NCBI GenBank assembly: GCA_900550615.1
Contig: URSX01000062.1
Coordinates: 1-10,227, forward strand
Source: an uncultured Eubacteriales bacterium
GTDB taxonomy: Bacteria > Bacillota > Clostridia > Oscillospirales > Oscillospiraceae
Direction of reading: 5' to 3'
Length of the DNA stretch: 10,227 nucleotides
Part shown: positions 1 through 6,961 of the stretch, one piece after another
Position numbering within the stretch: the stretch's first letter is position 1
Layout of the letters: the number at the start of each line of letters is the position of its first letter
Translations under genes and position numbers: made by a program
The notes under the pieces: generated by a model
Seen by the model: the letters and a program-made list of their open reading frames with translations, nothing else
Told to the model about the DNA's origin: nothing
The model's database searches: none

Positions 1-3000
1 TGCCGCAGGCAGAGCAGGTGTAATACTCGCTATTACCAGCCTCGGTGCAGGTGGCGGCCTTGGCGGCAGTCTTGGTCATGTTGTGGCCGAGAGCGTCGAT
101 CGCATGGCCCTCGCTGATCTTAGCGCCGCAGAGTCTGCAATAGGTGTCGCCGGTGTAGCCATCGGTGGTGCAGGTGGCAGGCTGAGCGTTCTTTACCTCA
201 GCCACCGTATGCCGGCACACCTCACCGGACTGCCAGGTCAAAACGGGATAGGGCCGGTTTTCCACATGGGCAAACGCGCTGCCCAGCTGGGCGGCAAAGG
301 CCGCGTCGGCCATCCCGGCAGCTGTCTTGGGCGTGCCCGCAGCGGCAGAAGCAGCGCCCGCGCAGCAGCCTTCCAGATAGAAGCTGCTGGTGGCCTTGTC
401 CGCAGCGCCGGTGTTGATGCCGCCGATATTGGCCGTGCCGGAGATGGTACCCACATTGAAGCAGTTCTTCGCCACCGCCAGGGAGTTGGCCGAGGCGCTG
501 GCATTGATACCGGCCACCAGCTTGGTGCCGGTGATGTTACCGGTGTTGTAGCAATTCGTGATGGTGCCGGATATTGCCCCGCTGCCGGCAATGCCGGCCA
601 CGGTCTTCTCGCCGGTGACATGGGCCGCGTTGAAGCAGCCGTCGATGGAGTATTTGCCGGCAGCGTAGCCCACCAGGCCGCCGATAAAGCTCTTATCGAT
701 CGCCGTCACGGTGCCGGTGACACCCAGGTTCTTGATGGAAGCGGTACTGATACTGCCAAAGAGGCCCTGGTAGTTATCGGTGGAGTTGATATACAGATCC
801 GTGACCATATGGCCATTGCCGTCAAAGGAGCCCTTGAACGCCTTGTAGCTGCTGATGCCGATGGGCGTCCAGCTATAGCTGTTCAGGGAGATGTCCCGGG
901 TCAGACGGGCGCTGTATTTGGCGCCGGTACCGGCATTGACCTGCTGGGCGAACCACGCCAGCTGCGCGGCGGTGGATATCTCATACACGCCGTCGCTGCC
1001 GGGCTGGACCTTCGTGACGGTCTTGCCGTCCCAGGTGGTCTCATCCGTCGGGCGCAGGACAACGGAGATGGACTTGCGGCCGTTATCGGCACTGCTCACG
1101 GTGAACAAGCCGTTTTCCCGGATGCAGCCGTCCGCCTCCACCAGGTAGGAGTAGGTGCCGAAGCCCAGGCTGTAGACGCCGTTCTGAGCGGTCTGCTCAA
1201 CGCCGTCGGAATCCTTGAGAACGAACCGGTAGTCCGCAGCGCCGGTGACGGTGAAGTCCACCGTTGTGAGGGGCATTCTCGCCACAGAAATGTCAATGTC
1301 GCACAGGCGCTGGAAGGCAAAGGCGACCATGACCGCGTTGAAGTTGGTCCCCACGCCCACGTCGGTCATGTAGTACATGGCGCCAAAGGGATTGGCCGCA
1401 GAATACATGGAGCCGAACACATAGCCGTTGGTGGCGGTGACGACGGTGGTATCCTTCCCCTCCTCAAAGGAAACATCCTTGGGTATGGTAAAGGTGACGG
1501 AGGAGGAATCCATCTGCTGGTACTGATCAGTGGTGCCCGTGACCTCCTGGCCGGCCAGGGTATAGCGGGGATAGAATGTGGTGGGGTTGAAGATGCCGGA
1601 GATCTTGTTGACGGAGCGGTACAGGCCGTCAAAGGTGACACGCACGGTAGAGCCGGGCATCACGGGCTCGCCGGGATAGGAGATATTCTCCACATGCACA
1701 TCGATCCCGGCCACCTTGACCAGCTGGTAGCTGTACTTGCCGGCAGAGTCCGTCATGCGGATGATGACGGTGCCGCCGTAATTGTTGGCGGAATCGTTCA
1801 TGGCCTGCAGGGGGATGGAATAGGTGCCGTCCGCCGCCGTGAGGGAGGAGAAATCGGACACGGTGCTCACCATGGTCTTGCCGTCGGTCAGGCCGAAGGC
1901 GTACTCCACCTTGACGGCGTCAGAGGCGGTGAAGGTCAATGCGGGCTGGGCATCGCTGCGCAGGTAGTACCAGGTGTCATAGATATAATCCCAGCCGTCC
2001 AGACGGGCGTTGGCGGCGAAATCGCCGTTGAAGGGCACGTTGGCCACGGCGCTGCCCAGCTCATCGGCCACTACCACGAAGGCCACGCGGTCGGGATTGG
2101 TGGCGGGATAGTAACCGGCATGGGACTTATTGTTGCTGGTGTCCATGTCCATGGCATCGTAGCGGACGGCGAAGATGCTGGTGCCGCCGTTGGCGGAGAT
2201 GTCCGCCCAGTTGTGGCGGGCGTTGCCGCTGTCCACCTGATTGCCGGTGATCTCGGCGGTATCATCCACGAAGGAGATGTCCGCGGGGCCGGAGAGCTTG
2301 TTCCAGACGAAGTCCGGCTCCACCATGATATTGCCGGCGTCGGAATTGATCAACTCCCACATGCGGTAGGCACGGATGCGCTCGGTGCCGCTGCCCAGGG
2401 CCTTGGCGCCGGTGGGGCTGACAAAGACCTGCAGGTCCGCCTCATCGCGCTTGATGGTCTGGGTGCCCAGCTTGGTGAAATCATGGCTGAGCTTATCGGT
2501 ATTGCCGCTGGAGAAGTCGAAGCTCATGCTCGTGCTGGAGGAGAGGGAGTTCAGCCAGCCGCCCCGGGTCACATACTCCTCCTCGGTGTCGGTGAGACGC
2601 CAGGTGTAGTTGCCGTTCTGCTTGGAAACGGCGTAGACGGCGGTCTTGGTGCCGTCGTCCTTAGAGGACCAGTCCACGATGGGCTTTTGCTGACAGGTGT
2701 TGAAGTTGTTGAACTGGAAGTACAGGCCGAAATCCGCCCTCTCCGGCACGGTGACGGTCAGCTCAACGATCTGGCTAATCTGCAGCCTCTTGGTCTCGAC
2801 GCTGTTTCCGGCCGTAAGGGTGCCGTTGATGGCCTGGCTGAAAATGTAGTTGTCCGTGTCGGTGGGATACACATAGGTGTTGAACAGGCAGGCATTGCCG
2901 CCGGCATAGAACAGCGTGGGATAATAGGTGTAGTTGCCGCTTACATAGGGAGTGCCCATGGTGGCATCGCACTGCATGATGGGGCAGGTCACACGGGCCG

Positions 3001-5248
3001 TGTAGTCCTCCGCGCCGAAGTAAGAGCCGCCGATCATCTTGTTGGAGGCATAAACCGACAGCAGACGCAGGTAGATGTTCGTGCCGCCGGCCAGGGCGCC
3101 GTCCACGTTGCTGTCGGCGGGCAGCTTGATCTGCATGCCGCCCAGGGGGATGTCATAGGCCTCGGTCTTCGTGTTCCAGCCGAAGCCCTCGTAGACATAC
3201 CAGCCGCCCTTGACCGTGGCATACTGCATGTTATAGGTGCCCTTTTCATCCATGTAGCCCTGGGCCGCGTTCTCATCGGCGGCGAACTGGCTGTTGAGGA
3301 AGGGGACGGGGTTGTCATAGTCGGCAATGGCGTGGCCGTTTTCATCCGTGCCCAGGCTGGGATAGAGCTTGATGATGGGGTACTTGCCGCCGTTGGTGCT
3401 GTAGTTCTGGTCCCTGCCCAGGTAGAAGGTGGTGTTGAAGTCCAGGTTCTCCGCCAGATCCACCGTCAGCTCCAGGTTCCAATAGTTGCCCTCGTCGGCA
3501 GAGGAATTGGCCTTGACGATCTGGCCATTCTCATCACGCTCGTAGCTCTTGGCATAGAAGCGGTAGTTATAGACGCCGGGCTCGTTCTCCGTCAGGGAGA
3601 TGGTGGTGGCGCCGAACATGGCACCGGCAAAGCTCAGCTCCTCGCTCCAGGTATTGCCGCCGTCGGTGGAGCGCTGATAGAAGTAGTTGGCCTGGGAGCT
3701 GCCCATGGCGCCGGAGCCGGTGACATAGAGCTTGTCGCCGTCGGGGTCAAAGAAGATCTTCCCGCTCTGCAGGTCGCTGAGCAGATAGGCGGTGCCCACC
3801 ACCACCTGGTCCTTCACGTCCTGCACACCCTCGATCAGCCGGGGGGCGCGGTCGAATTTCTTGCCGCAGGTGTCGCAGATGCCGTCGTCGTTTGCATCCG
3901 TGTGAGAGATCTCCCCCCCCTCTACCACCAGGTCGCAGGTGGCCGGGGCCAGGCTGGCGGATTTACCGGCATCCATCTCCATGCCCACCAGGTGGTAGGT
4001 GCCGGGGGCCAGCTTGCTGGTGTCCAGCTCAAAGTTTCCGTCCACGGTCTCGGACACCGGGGTCGCCGTGGCGACCCGCTCCCAATTCTGGTTGAAGCAG
4101 ACATAGGTAATGGCATCGCTCTCGCCCACAGTGAGGAAGGTATCCGTTCCGCCGTCACTGACGGACTGGGTGCCGTATTTCAGGCCCGTGAAGCGCAGGG
4201 CGCTGCCCTGCTTGACGGTGAGGGTCTCCGCAGGCAGCTTGCTGCCGGATGCTCCGATGCAGCAGAAGGCACCCTTTGTATAGAAGTTCCAGTCGCTGAA
4301 CATGGCCACATCCATGACGTCGCCATCGGAGAGCAGCATGTAGTCCGCCGTAGCGCCCCAGCCGGGGCTCATGAGGGGATAGCGATGGTTGCGGTAGTAC
4401 ATGAGGTTCTCATCATGCCCCCAGAAGTTCTGCATGTAGGTGCTGGTGGCGCTGCCGGTGTACTTCAGGGGAGAGTGCCCCTCGTCATAGACGTTGGCAT
4501 CGCCCAGGATGTTGCTGACGCCCATGTTGAGCGGATCGCCGAAAAGCTGATCCCGGGACGAACCGGTGCCGCACTCCGACTCAGGCAGGCCCAGATAGTA
4601 CCGCTCCAGCAGGTAGATGAACAGGTGCATGGCGGTGGGCCGCTTGATCACTTCCGTGCCTACATAGGCGCCCTGGCCGTTCTGGGTGGCATAGCGGTAG
4701 AAGTCCTGCAGGCCATAACGGGCCAGGTCGAAATAGGGCACCGTCACCTGCAGGTGGGACAGGGGCGTCTGGTCCATGTCCGTGCCCAAAAGGGGGATGC
4801 CGTCGTTGGAAACGGTCACATATACCGTGACCTTATCCGCCGGGGTCTCGTCGTAATCATACTGCTTATTGTCGGTGATCTCACCGGCAGTGACGGTGAT
4901 GTGCAGTGTGATGTCGGCGGTGGTGCCATCGCCGCCGCACCGGGCCGTGATGGTGGGGGTGTACTCGCCCTCTGTGGGACAGGTAAAGTAATACACGCCG
5001 TCCTTAATGGCCGTGGTGGATTTGTTGGCACTGTCGTTGGTGACGGAATAGGTGAGGCTGTGCCCCTGGCCGTCCGCAAACGCATTCTTCAGCTCCAGCT
5101 GATACTGCGCGCCCTGGGCCACCTTCACGGCCTCCTGCTGGGTCGCCTTGATGTGTCCGCTCTGGGCAAATGCCGCAGGAATGAGCGAGAAGAGCATCAC
5201 GACTACCAGAAGCAGTGACAGGATCCTGTGAGTTAGTTTCTGTTTCAT
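1..5248 (-). CDS. Giant secreted multidomain surface protein (C-terminus beyond window), transcobalamin/DUF4430-like region plus GLUG repeats
   Basis: Reading leftward from ATG at 5248, the frame stays open for 1749 codons and runs off the left edge. AAGGAGG lies 5 nt before the ATG. Residues 1-28 are a typical signal peptide (KQK, then a Leu/Val core, then AFA|Q), so the protein is exported. Visible order: Ig/cadherin-like beta domain (about 30-124); a region resembling the transcobalamin-C/DUF4430 fold (about 138-335), with NLMYYRNHRYP (281-291), GWGATADY (296-303) and LLSDGDVMDVAMF (305-317); a DxNxDGxCDxCG loop (451-462); one Asp-box, STDGGNTW (527-534); several aromatic-rich beta modules (about 540-1330); a PEGA-like stretch (about 1330-1400); DGVYEISTAAQLAWFA (about 1420) leading into GLUG repeats (about 1490-1625; GLFG 1495, GGLVGY 1523); then CxxCG modules (about 1688 to the edge). 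No cell-wall anchor is visible, so one would have to lie further left. The B12-binding role is inferred from the fold-like pattern and the leader riboswitch. Secretion and being the coding strand are secure. Confidence 0.93.
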   Translation of the reverse strand, partial: MKQKLTHRILSLLLVVVMLFSLIPAAFAQSGHIKATQQEAVKVAQGAQYQLELKNAFADGQGHSLTYSVTNDSANKSTTAIKDGVYYFTCPTEGEYTPTITARCGGDGTTADITLHITVTAGEITDNKQYDYDETPADKVTVYVTVSNDGIPLLGTDMDQTPLSHLQVTVPYFDLARYGLQDFYRYATQNGQGAYVGTEVIKRPTAMHLFIYLLERYYLGLPESECGTGSSRDQLFGDPLNMGVSNILGDANVYDEGHSPLKYTGSATSTYMQNFWGHDENLMYYRNHRYPLMSPGWGATADYMLLSDGDVMDVAMFSDWNFYTKGAFCCIGASGSKLPAETLTVKQGSALRFTGLKYGTQSVSDGGTDTFLTVGESDAITYVCFNQNWERVATATPVSETVDGNFELDTSKLAPGTYHLVGMEMDAGKSASLAPATCDLVVEGGEISHTDANDDGICDTCGKKFDRAPRLIEGVQDVKDQVVVGTAYLLSDLQSGKIFFDPDGDKLYVTGSGAMGSSQANYFYQRSTDGGNTWSEELSFAGAMFGATTISLTENEPGVYNYRFYAKSYERDENGQIVKANSSADEGNYWNLELTVDLAENLDFNTTFYLGRDQNYSTNGGKYPIIKLYPSLGTDENGHAIADYDNPVPFLNSQFAADENAAQGYMDEKGTYNMQYATVKGGWYVYEGFGWNTKTEAYDIPLGGMQIKLPADSNVDGALAGGTNIYLRLLSVYASNKMIGGSYFGAEDYTARVTCPIMQCDATMGTPYVSGNYTYYPTLFYAGGNACLFNTYVYPTDTDNYIFSQAINGTLTAGNSVETKRLQISQIVELTVTVPERADFGLYFQFNNFNTCQQKPIVDWSSKDDGTKTAVYAVSKQNGNYTWRLTDTEEEYVTRGGWLNSLSSSTSMSFDFSSGNTDKLSHDFTKLGTQTIKRDEADLQVFVSPTGAKALGSGTERIRAYRMWELINSDAGNIMVEPDFVWNKLSGPADISFVDDTAEITGNQVDSGNARHNWADISANGGTSIFAVRYDAMDMDTSNNKSHAGYYPATNPDRVAFVVVADELGSAVANVPFNGDFAANARLDGWDYIYDTWYYLRSDAQPALTFTASDAVKVEYAFGLTDGKTMVSTVSDFSSLTAADGTYSIPLQAMNDSANNYGGTVIIRMTDSAGKYSYQLVKVAGIDVHVENISYPGEPVMPGSTVRVTFDGLYRSVNKISGIFNPTTFYPRYTLAGQEVTGTTDQYQQMDSSSVTFTIPKDVSFEEGKDTTVVTATNGYVFGSMYSAANPFGAMYYMTDVGVGTNFNAVMVAFAFQRLCDIDISVARMPLTTVDFTVTGAADYRFVLKDSDGVEQTAQNGVYSLGFGTYSYLVEADGCIRENGLFTVSSADNGRKSISVVLRPTDETTWDGKTVTKVQPGSDGVYEISTAAQLAWFAQQVNAGTGAKYSARLTRDISLNSYSWTPIGISSYKAFKGSFDGNGHMVTDLYINSTDNYQGLFGSISTASIKNLGVTGTVTAIDKSFIGGLVGYAAGKYSIDGCFNAAHVTGEKTVAGIAGSGAISGTITNCYNTGNITGTKLVAGINASASANSLAVAKNCFNVGTISGTANIGGINTGAADKATSSFYLEGCCAGAASAAAGTPKTAAGMADAAFAAQLGSAFAHVENRPYPVLTWQSGEVCRHTVAEVKNAQPATCTTDGYTGDTYCRLCGAKISEGHAIDALGHNMTKTAAKAATCTEAGNSEYYTCSACG
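5165..5248 (-). other. Signal peptide of the giant surface protein
   Basis: Residues 1-28 show a basic n-region (K2, K4, R8), an uninterrupted hydrophobic core (about residues 9-23) and an AFA|QS cleavage site after residue 28. This is the best evidence that this strand, not the long opposite frame, encodes the protein. No lipobox cysteine follows the core, so it is a type I rather than a lipoprotein signal. Confidence 0.9.
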
Positions 5249-5307
5249 ACTGACCTCCTTACACAATTCTGTATGCAAACGCCCCGGGGGCGAAGAAAAG
5301 GGATTGT

Positions 5308-5331
5308 GCCGTTTTCCGACCGGAAAACGGC
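5308..5331 (-). repeat. Perfect 24-bp palindrome in the leader
   Basis: GCCGTTTTCCG and CGGAAAACGGC flank two bases, an 11-bp perfect inverted repeat between the terminator and the ribosome binding site. No T run follows on either strand, so it does not look like a second terminator. It could be an mRNA-stabilising hairpin or a protein operator. Nothing in the sequence decides between these. Confidence 0.6.
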
Positions 5332-5344
5332 CACCTGACGCGGC

Positions 5345-5377
5345 AAAAAATACCGGCCTCCCACAGCGGGAGCCGGT
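5345..5377 (-). terminator. Intrinsic terminator in the leader, probable riboswitch expression platform
   Basis: On the minus strand ACCGGC+TCCC pairs with GGGA+GCCGGT across a GCTGT loop, with one bulged G, and is followed at once by A and six T. It lies after the riboswitch and about 95 nt before the start codon of the surface protein, so it can act as an attenuator. An alternative partner exists upstream: GGGAG (5427-5423) and GCCGG (5417-5413) could pair with the terminator's 5' arm and form an antiterminator. The hairpin and T run are seen directly. Control by the ligand is inferred. Confidence 0.8.
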
Positions 5378-5520
5378 GCATTCCGGGCAGGAAAATGCCG
5401 TACCGCATAACGCCGGCACACACTCCCGCCCGCCATCACAACGAAGAAACGCCGCTGCAGACGAGTTCTCAGCCGTGCAATTCTACTGCCCTCGCGCCCC
5501 AAGGCGTTCCGCCTTCCGTA

Positions 5521-5717
5521 CATGACCTACCTTCTCAGGAGCGTGCCCCCAATGGCGGTGTTACCCAGCGGCTTATGCCGTTTCGGTCATTTCCTTGCGC
5601 TCACAGTGCCGTCCGCGGTGGGTTTCCGACCCAGATTCCTTTTATGCTGCAGCCTGACCGAAAAAACGTCCTTTACGGCATGCAGCTACCCGGCGTCACA
5701 GAACTCAATACCTGTTG
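5521..5717 (-). ncRNA. Cobalamin (B12) riboswitch, diverged
   Basis: Read on the minus strand, the segment follows the cobalamin aptamer pattern. A 5' AACAGGT is followed by a helix closed by GCTGCA/TGCAGC, then CATAAAAGGAAT (compare the family's AAAAGGGAA), then the small hairpin GGGTCGGAAACCC. After that come CGCGGACGGCACTGTGAGCG (compare GCCACTGTGAGCG), ATAAGCCGCTGGG (compare AGCCACTGGG), and a 3' end CTCCTGAGAAGGTAGGTC in the place of the usual CAGGAGACCTGCC. One G is missing from the GGGAA element and the 3' end is altered, so this is a divergent member. It begins about 10 nt after the predicted transcription start and is followed by a terminator, as expected for a transcriptional OFF switch. 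The resemblance is judged by eye, without a covariance-model search. Confidence 0.75.
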
Positions 5718-5735
5718 AATTTTACAGTTACAGAT

Positions 5736-5764
5736 AGTGTATCTGAGATTCAAGCGAATGTCAA
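5736..5764 (-). promoter_or_regulatory. Promoter of riboswitch leader and surface-protein gene
   Basis: A perfect -35 TTGACA (5764-5759) is separated by 17 nt from TACACT (5741-5736), a 4/6 match to TATAAT. Transcription would start near 5729, just ahead of the aptamer. The perfect -35 box, ideal spacing and position make this convincing for the housekeeping sigma factor. Confidence 0.75.
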
Positions 5765-6032
5765 TAACGCAGCCGCCCGGTTTTTCACATCCGTCCGTGG
5801 CATTACAACTCTATAAGCATTCTACGGCGTGCGCTCTTCGCCCGAATATAGCGGCAGCCCCTCACGAGAATCGACCTCATGGGGGGCTGTTTCGTATAGA
5901 TTGGTAGGTGCCCACCTATAGCAGCAATATCATATTGTAACTGCTGTCAGCATAAACGGAAAGCTTCAATATAGCAAGCGGTTTTGGATAAAAATTTGTT
6001 GTAATCCTGTAAAAGCGGCATATTCTGCCCCG
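5765..6032. other. Intergenic stretch with inverted repeats, no gene seen
   Basis: No frame here has a convincing start, ribosome binding site or family resemblance. Three inverted repeats stand out. At 5855-5889, CAGCCCC/GGGGCTG encloses a second helix (ACGAG/CTCAT, one G-T pair) with a symmetric 2x2 internal loop. At 5905-5918 there is TAGGTG-CC-CACCTA. At 5921-5944, GCAG-CAATAT-C-ATATTG plus CTGC. The first could be a structured RNA or remnant. The other two are compact enough to be operators. Both flanking genes are on the minus strand and the right one has its own terminator, so transcription across the stretch should be low. Confidence 0.5.
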
Positions 6033-6082
6033 AAAAAAGCCCGGACACCGCAGATCGGATTCACCGGCCTGCCGTGTCCGGG
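6033..6082 (-). terminator. Intrinsic terminator of the 5-formyl-THF cyclo-ligase gene, overlapping its 3' end
   Basis: On the minus strand CCCGGACAC-g-GCAG pairs with CTGC-g-GTGTCCGGG (one G-G mismatch, 15-nt loop) and is followed by C and six T (6038-6033). The 5' arm (6082-6069) is inside the coding sequence and the stop codon (6063-6061) sits in the loop, so the last residues are encoded by terminator stem. Confidence 0.88.
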
Positions 6083-6657
6083 ACTGCGCCCGCCTGCACT
6101 CTCCCCTGCTCCGTGATGACGGCGGGGATGCGGATATCGTGGGGCTGCCGGGGGATATCCGGGCGGAGAAGCGCCCGGCGGCACAAAAGCAGCGCCCGGC
6201 CCGTATACCGGGCCAGAAAGCGGTCATAATACCCGCCGCCCCGGCCCAGCCGCCAGCCCTCCGGGGAGGCACCCGCGCAGGGAACAATGGACAGGTCGAT
6301 ATCCGCCCGGGCCACCTCCGGGGCATCGGCCGGCGGCTCGGGGATGCCATAGGCGCCGGGCCTTAGGATAGACAGATCCCGCACCTGGCGGCACTCTATG
6401 ATACCTTTCCCGGTGCACAGGGGGACGCACAGCCGCTTTCCGTCCGCCAGGATCTGCCGCAGCAGAGGCATGGTGTCGATCTCCCGGCCCCGGCCCACAA
6501 ATGCGAACACCGTCCGGGCAAGGCGGTACTCCTCCGCAGACAGCACATGGCGGATGATCGCCGCGTCCGACGCCTGCTTTTCCGCCGCCGTCAGCCCCCG
6601 TTCTACCGCCGTTAGAGTCCGGCGCAGGGCAGTTTTTTCCAGCTGTGTCGTGTCCAT
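6061..6657 (-). CDS. fau: 5-formyltetrahydrofolate cyclo-ligase (5,10-methenyl-THF synthetase)
   Basis: This 198-residue cytoplasmic enzyme converts 5-formyl-THF to 5,10-methenyl-THF using ATP, recycling a folate storage form into the one-carbon pool. Family hallmarks are visible: an N-terminal K/LRR segment (8-13), GREIDT (57-62), YGIPEP (103-108), the nucleotide-binding GRGGGYYDR (138-146) and PHDIRIPAVITE near the C-terminus. Length is normal for the family. The chosen start is ATG at 6657 because AGGGGAG (6670-6664) lies 6 nt upstream. A TTG six codons earlier would bury that site. A long hairpin lies just upstream of the ribosome binding site and a terminator overlaps the end, so it is a single-gene unit. 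The family call is firm. The gene name follows E. coli usage. Confidence 0.95.
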   Translation of the reverse strand: MDTTQLEKTALRRTLTAVERGLTAAEKQASDAAIIRHVLSAEEYRLARTVFAFVGRGREIDTMPLLRQILADGKRLCVPLCTGKGIIECRQVRDLSILRPGAYGIPEPPADAPEVARADIDLSIVPCAGASPEGWRLGRGGGYYDRFLARYTGRALLLCRRALLRPDIPRQPHDIRIPAVITEQGRVQAGAVPDTAGR

Positions 6658-6675
6658 AAAATGCTCCCCTATCAA

Positions 6676-6712
6676 GCTGAGAGCGAGAAACCTTTGGTTT
6701 CCCGCTCTCAGC
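6676..6712. repeat. Long perfect-arm hairpin next to the cyclo-ligase ribosome binding site
   Basis: GCTGAGAGCG + GAAACC pairs with GGTTTC + CGCTCTCAGC, 16 pairs with a single A/C mismatch and a TTT loop. Transcribed leftward it would end 5 nt before the AGGGGAG of the cyclo-ligase gene, so it could stabilise the mRNA or affect initiation. It may also be the end of a repeat element covering 6676-6880. Confidence 0.7.
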
Positions 6713-6880
6713 GTGTCGAAAAAGTCTTATCGCCCCGCTGCCTAAGTTTTTGAAACTTTGAAAAAGTTTCAAAAACTACTGATTTCAATGGCAAGGGACA
6801 CCCTTTTTGGGTTTCCCTCACACACCCTTCCTTACCGTTATCGCAATCTTACCGCTTTCTCGACAGTCTCAGCGGCAGCT
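6676..6880. repeat. Possible MITE-like/dispersed intergenic repeat with nested hairpins
   Basis: The left end reads inward as TGTCGAAAAAG (6714-6724) and the right end carries the near-inverse CTTTCTCGACA (6855-6865), with weaker similarity outward (CTCTCAGCG versus CTCAGCGGC). Between them lie a perfect 15-bp inverted repeat (AGTTTTTGAAACTTT at 6745-6759 with its complement at 6763-6777) and a GGGACACCC/GGGTTTCCC hairpin (6795-6817). There is no coding frame. Imperfect terminal inverted repeats, internal hairpins and no gene suggest a small non-autonomous element. No target-site duplication was identified and copy number cannot be seen here. Confidence 0.4.
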
Positions 6881-6898
6881 GGAAAGCTGCCGCTTTTT
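6871..6898 (+). terminator. Rho-independent terminator-like hairpin, plus strand
   Basis: AGCGGCAGCT and AGCTGCCGCT form a perfect 10-bp stem with a GGAA loop, followed by a T tract. No plus-strand gene precedes it within the window, so it may belong to the repeat element or insulate the promoter immediately downstream. Confidence 0.65.
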
Positions 6899-6900
6899 CC

Positions 6901-6929
6901 TTGTTTGCACCGCTGAGGTATGGTATACT
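6901..6929 (+). promoter_or_regulatory. Promoter of the YhhN-family gene
   Basis: TTGTTT (6901-6906), a 17-nt spacer and TATACT (6924-6929) preceded by TGG, an extended -10. The start would be near 6936, about 26 nt before the ATG. Its position directly before the gene supports it. Confidence 0.75.
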
Positions 6930-6961
6930 GAGAGAGAAAATCAGAGAAGGGGGAAAATGCT

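Noticed and set aside
83..5218. 1711-residue plus-strand open frame as a protein-coding gene
   Set aside because: It starts at GTG without a ribosome binding site and gives a Gly/Ala/Val/His-rich product without recognisable domains. It is in exact register opposite a gene with signal peptide, ribosome binding site and known modules.
5395..5737. Small plus-strand frames over the leader region (71-107 residues)
   Set aside because: They lie antisense to the riboswitch and its downstream leader, have no ribosome binding site and resemble no family.
5855..5889. Intrinsic terminator on the plus strand
   Set aside because: The stem is followed only by TTTCG and no plus-strand gene precedes it.
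6658..6675. Upstream TTG start for the cyclo-ligase
   Set aside because: It would place the AGGGGAG ribosome binding site inside the coding sequence. ATG at 6657 is spaced correctly from it.
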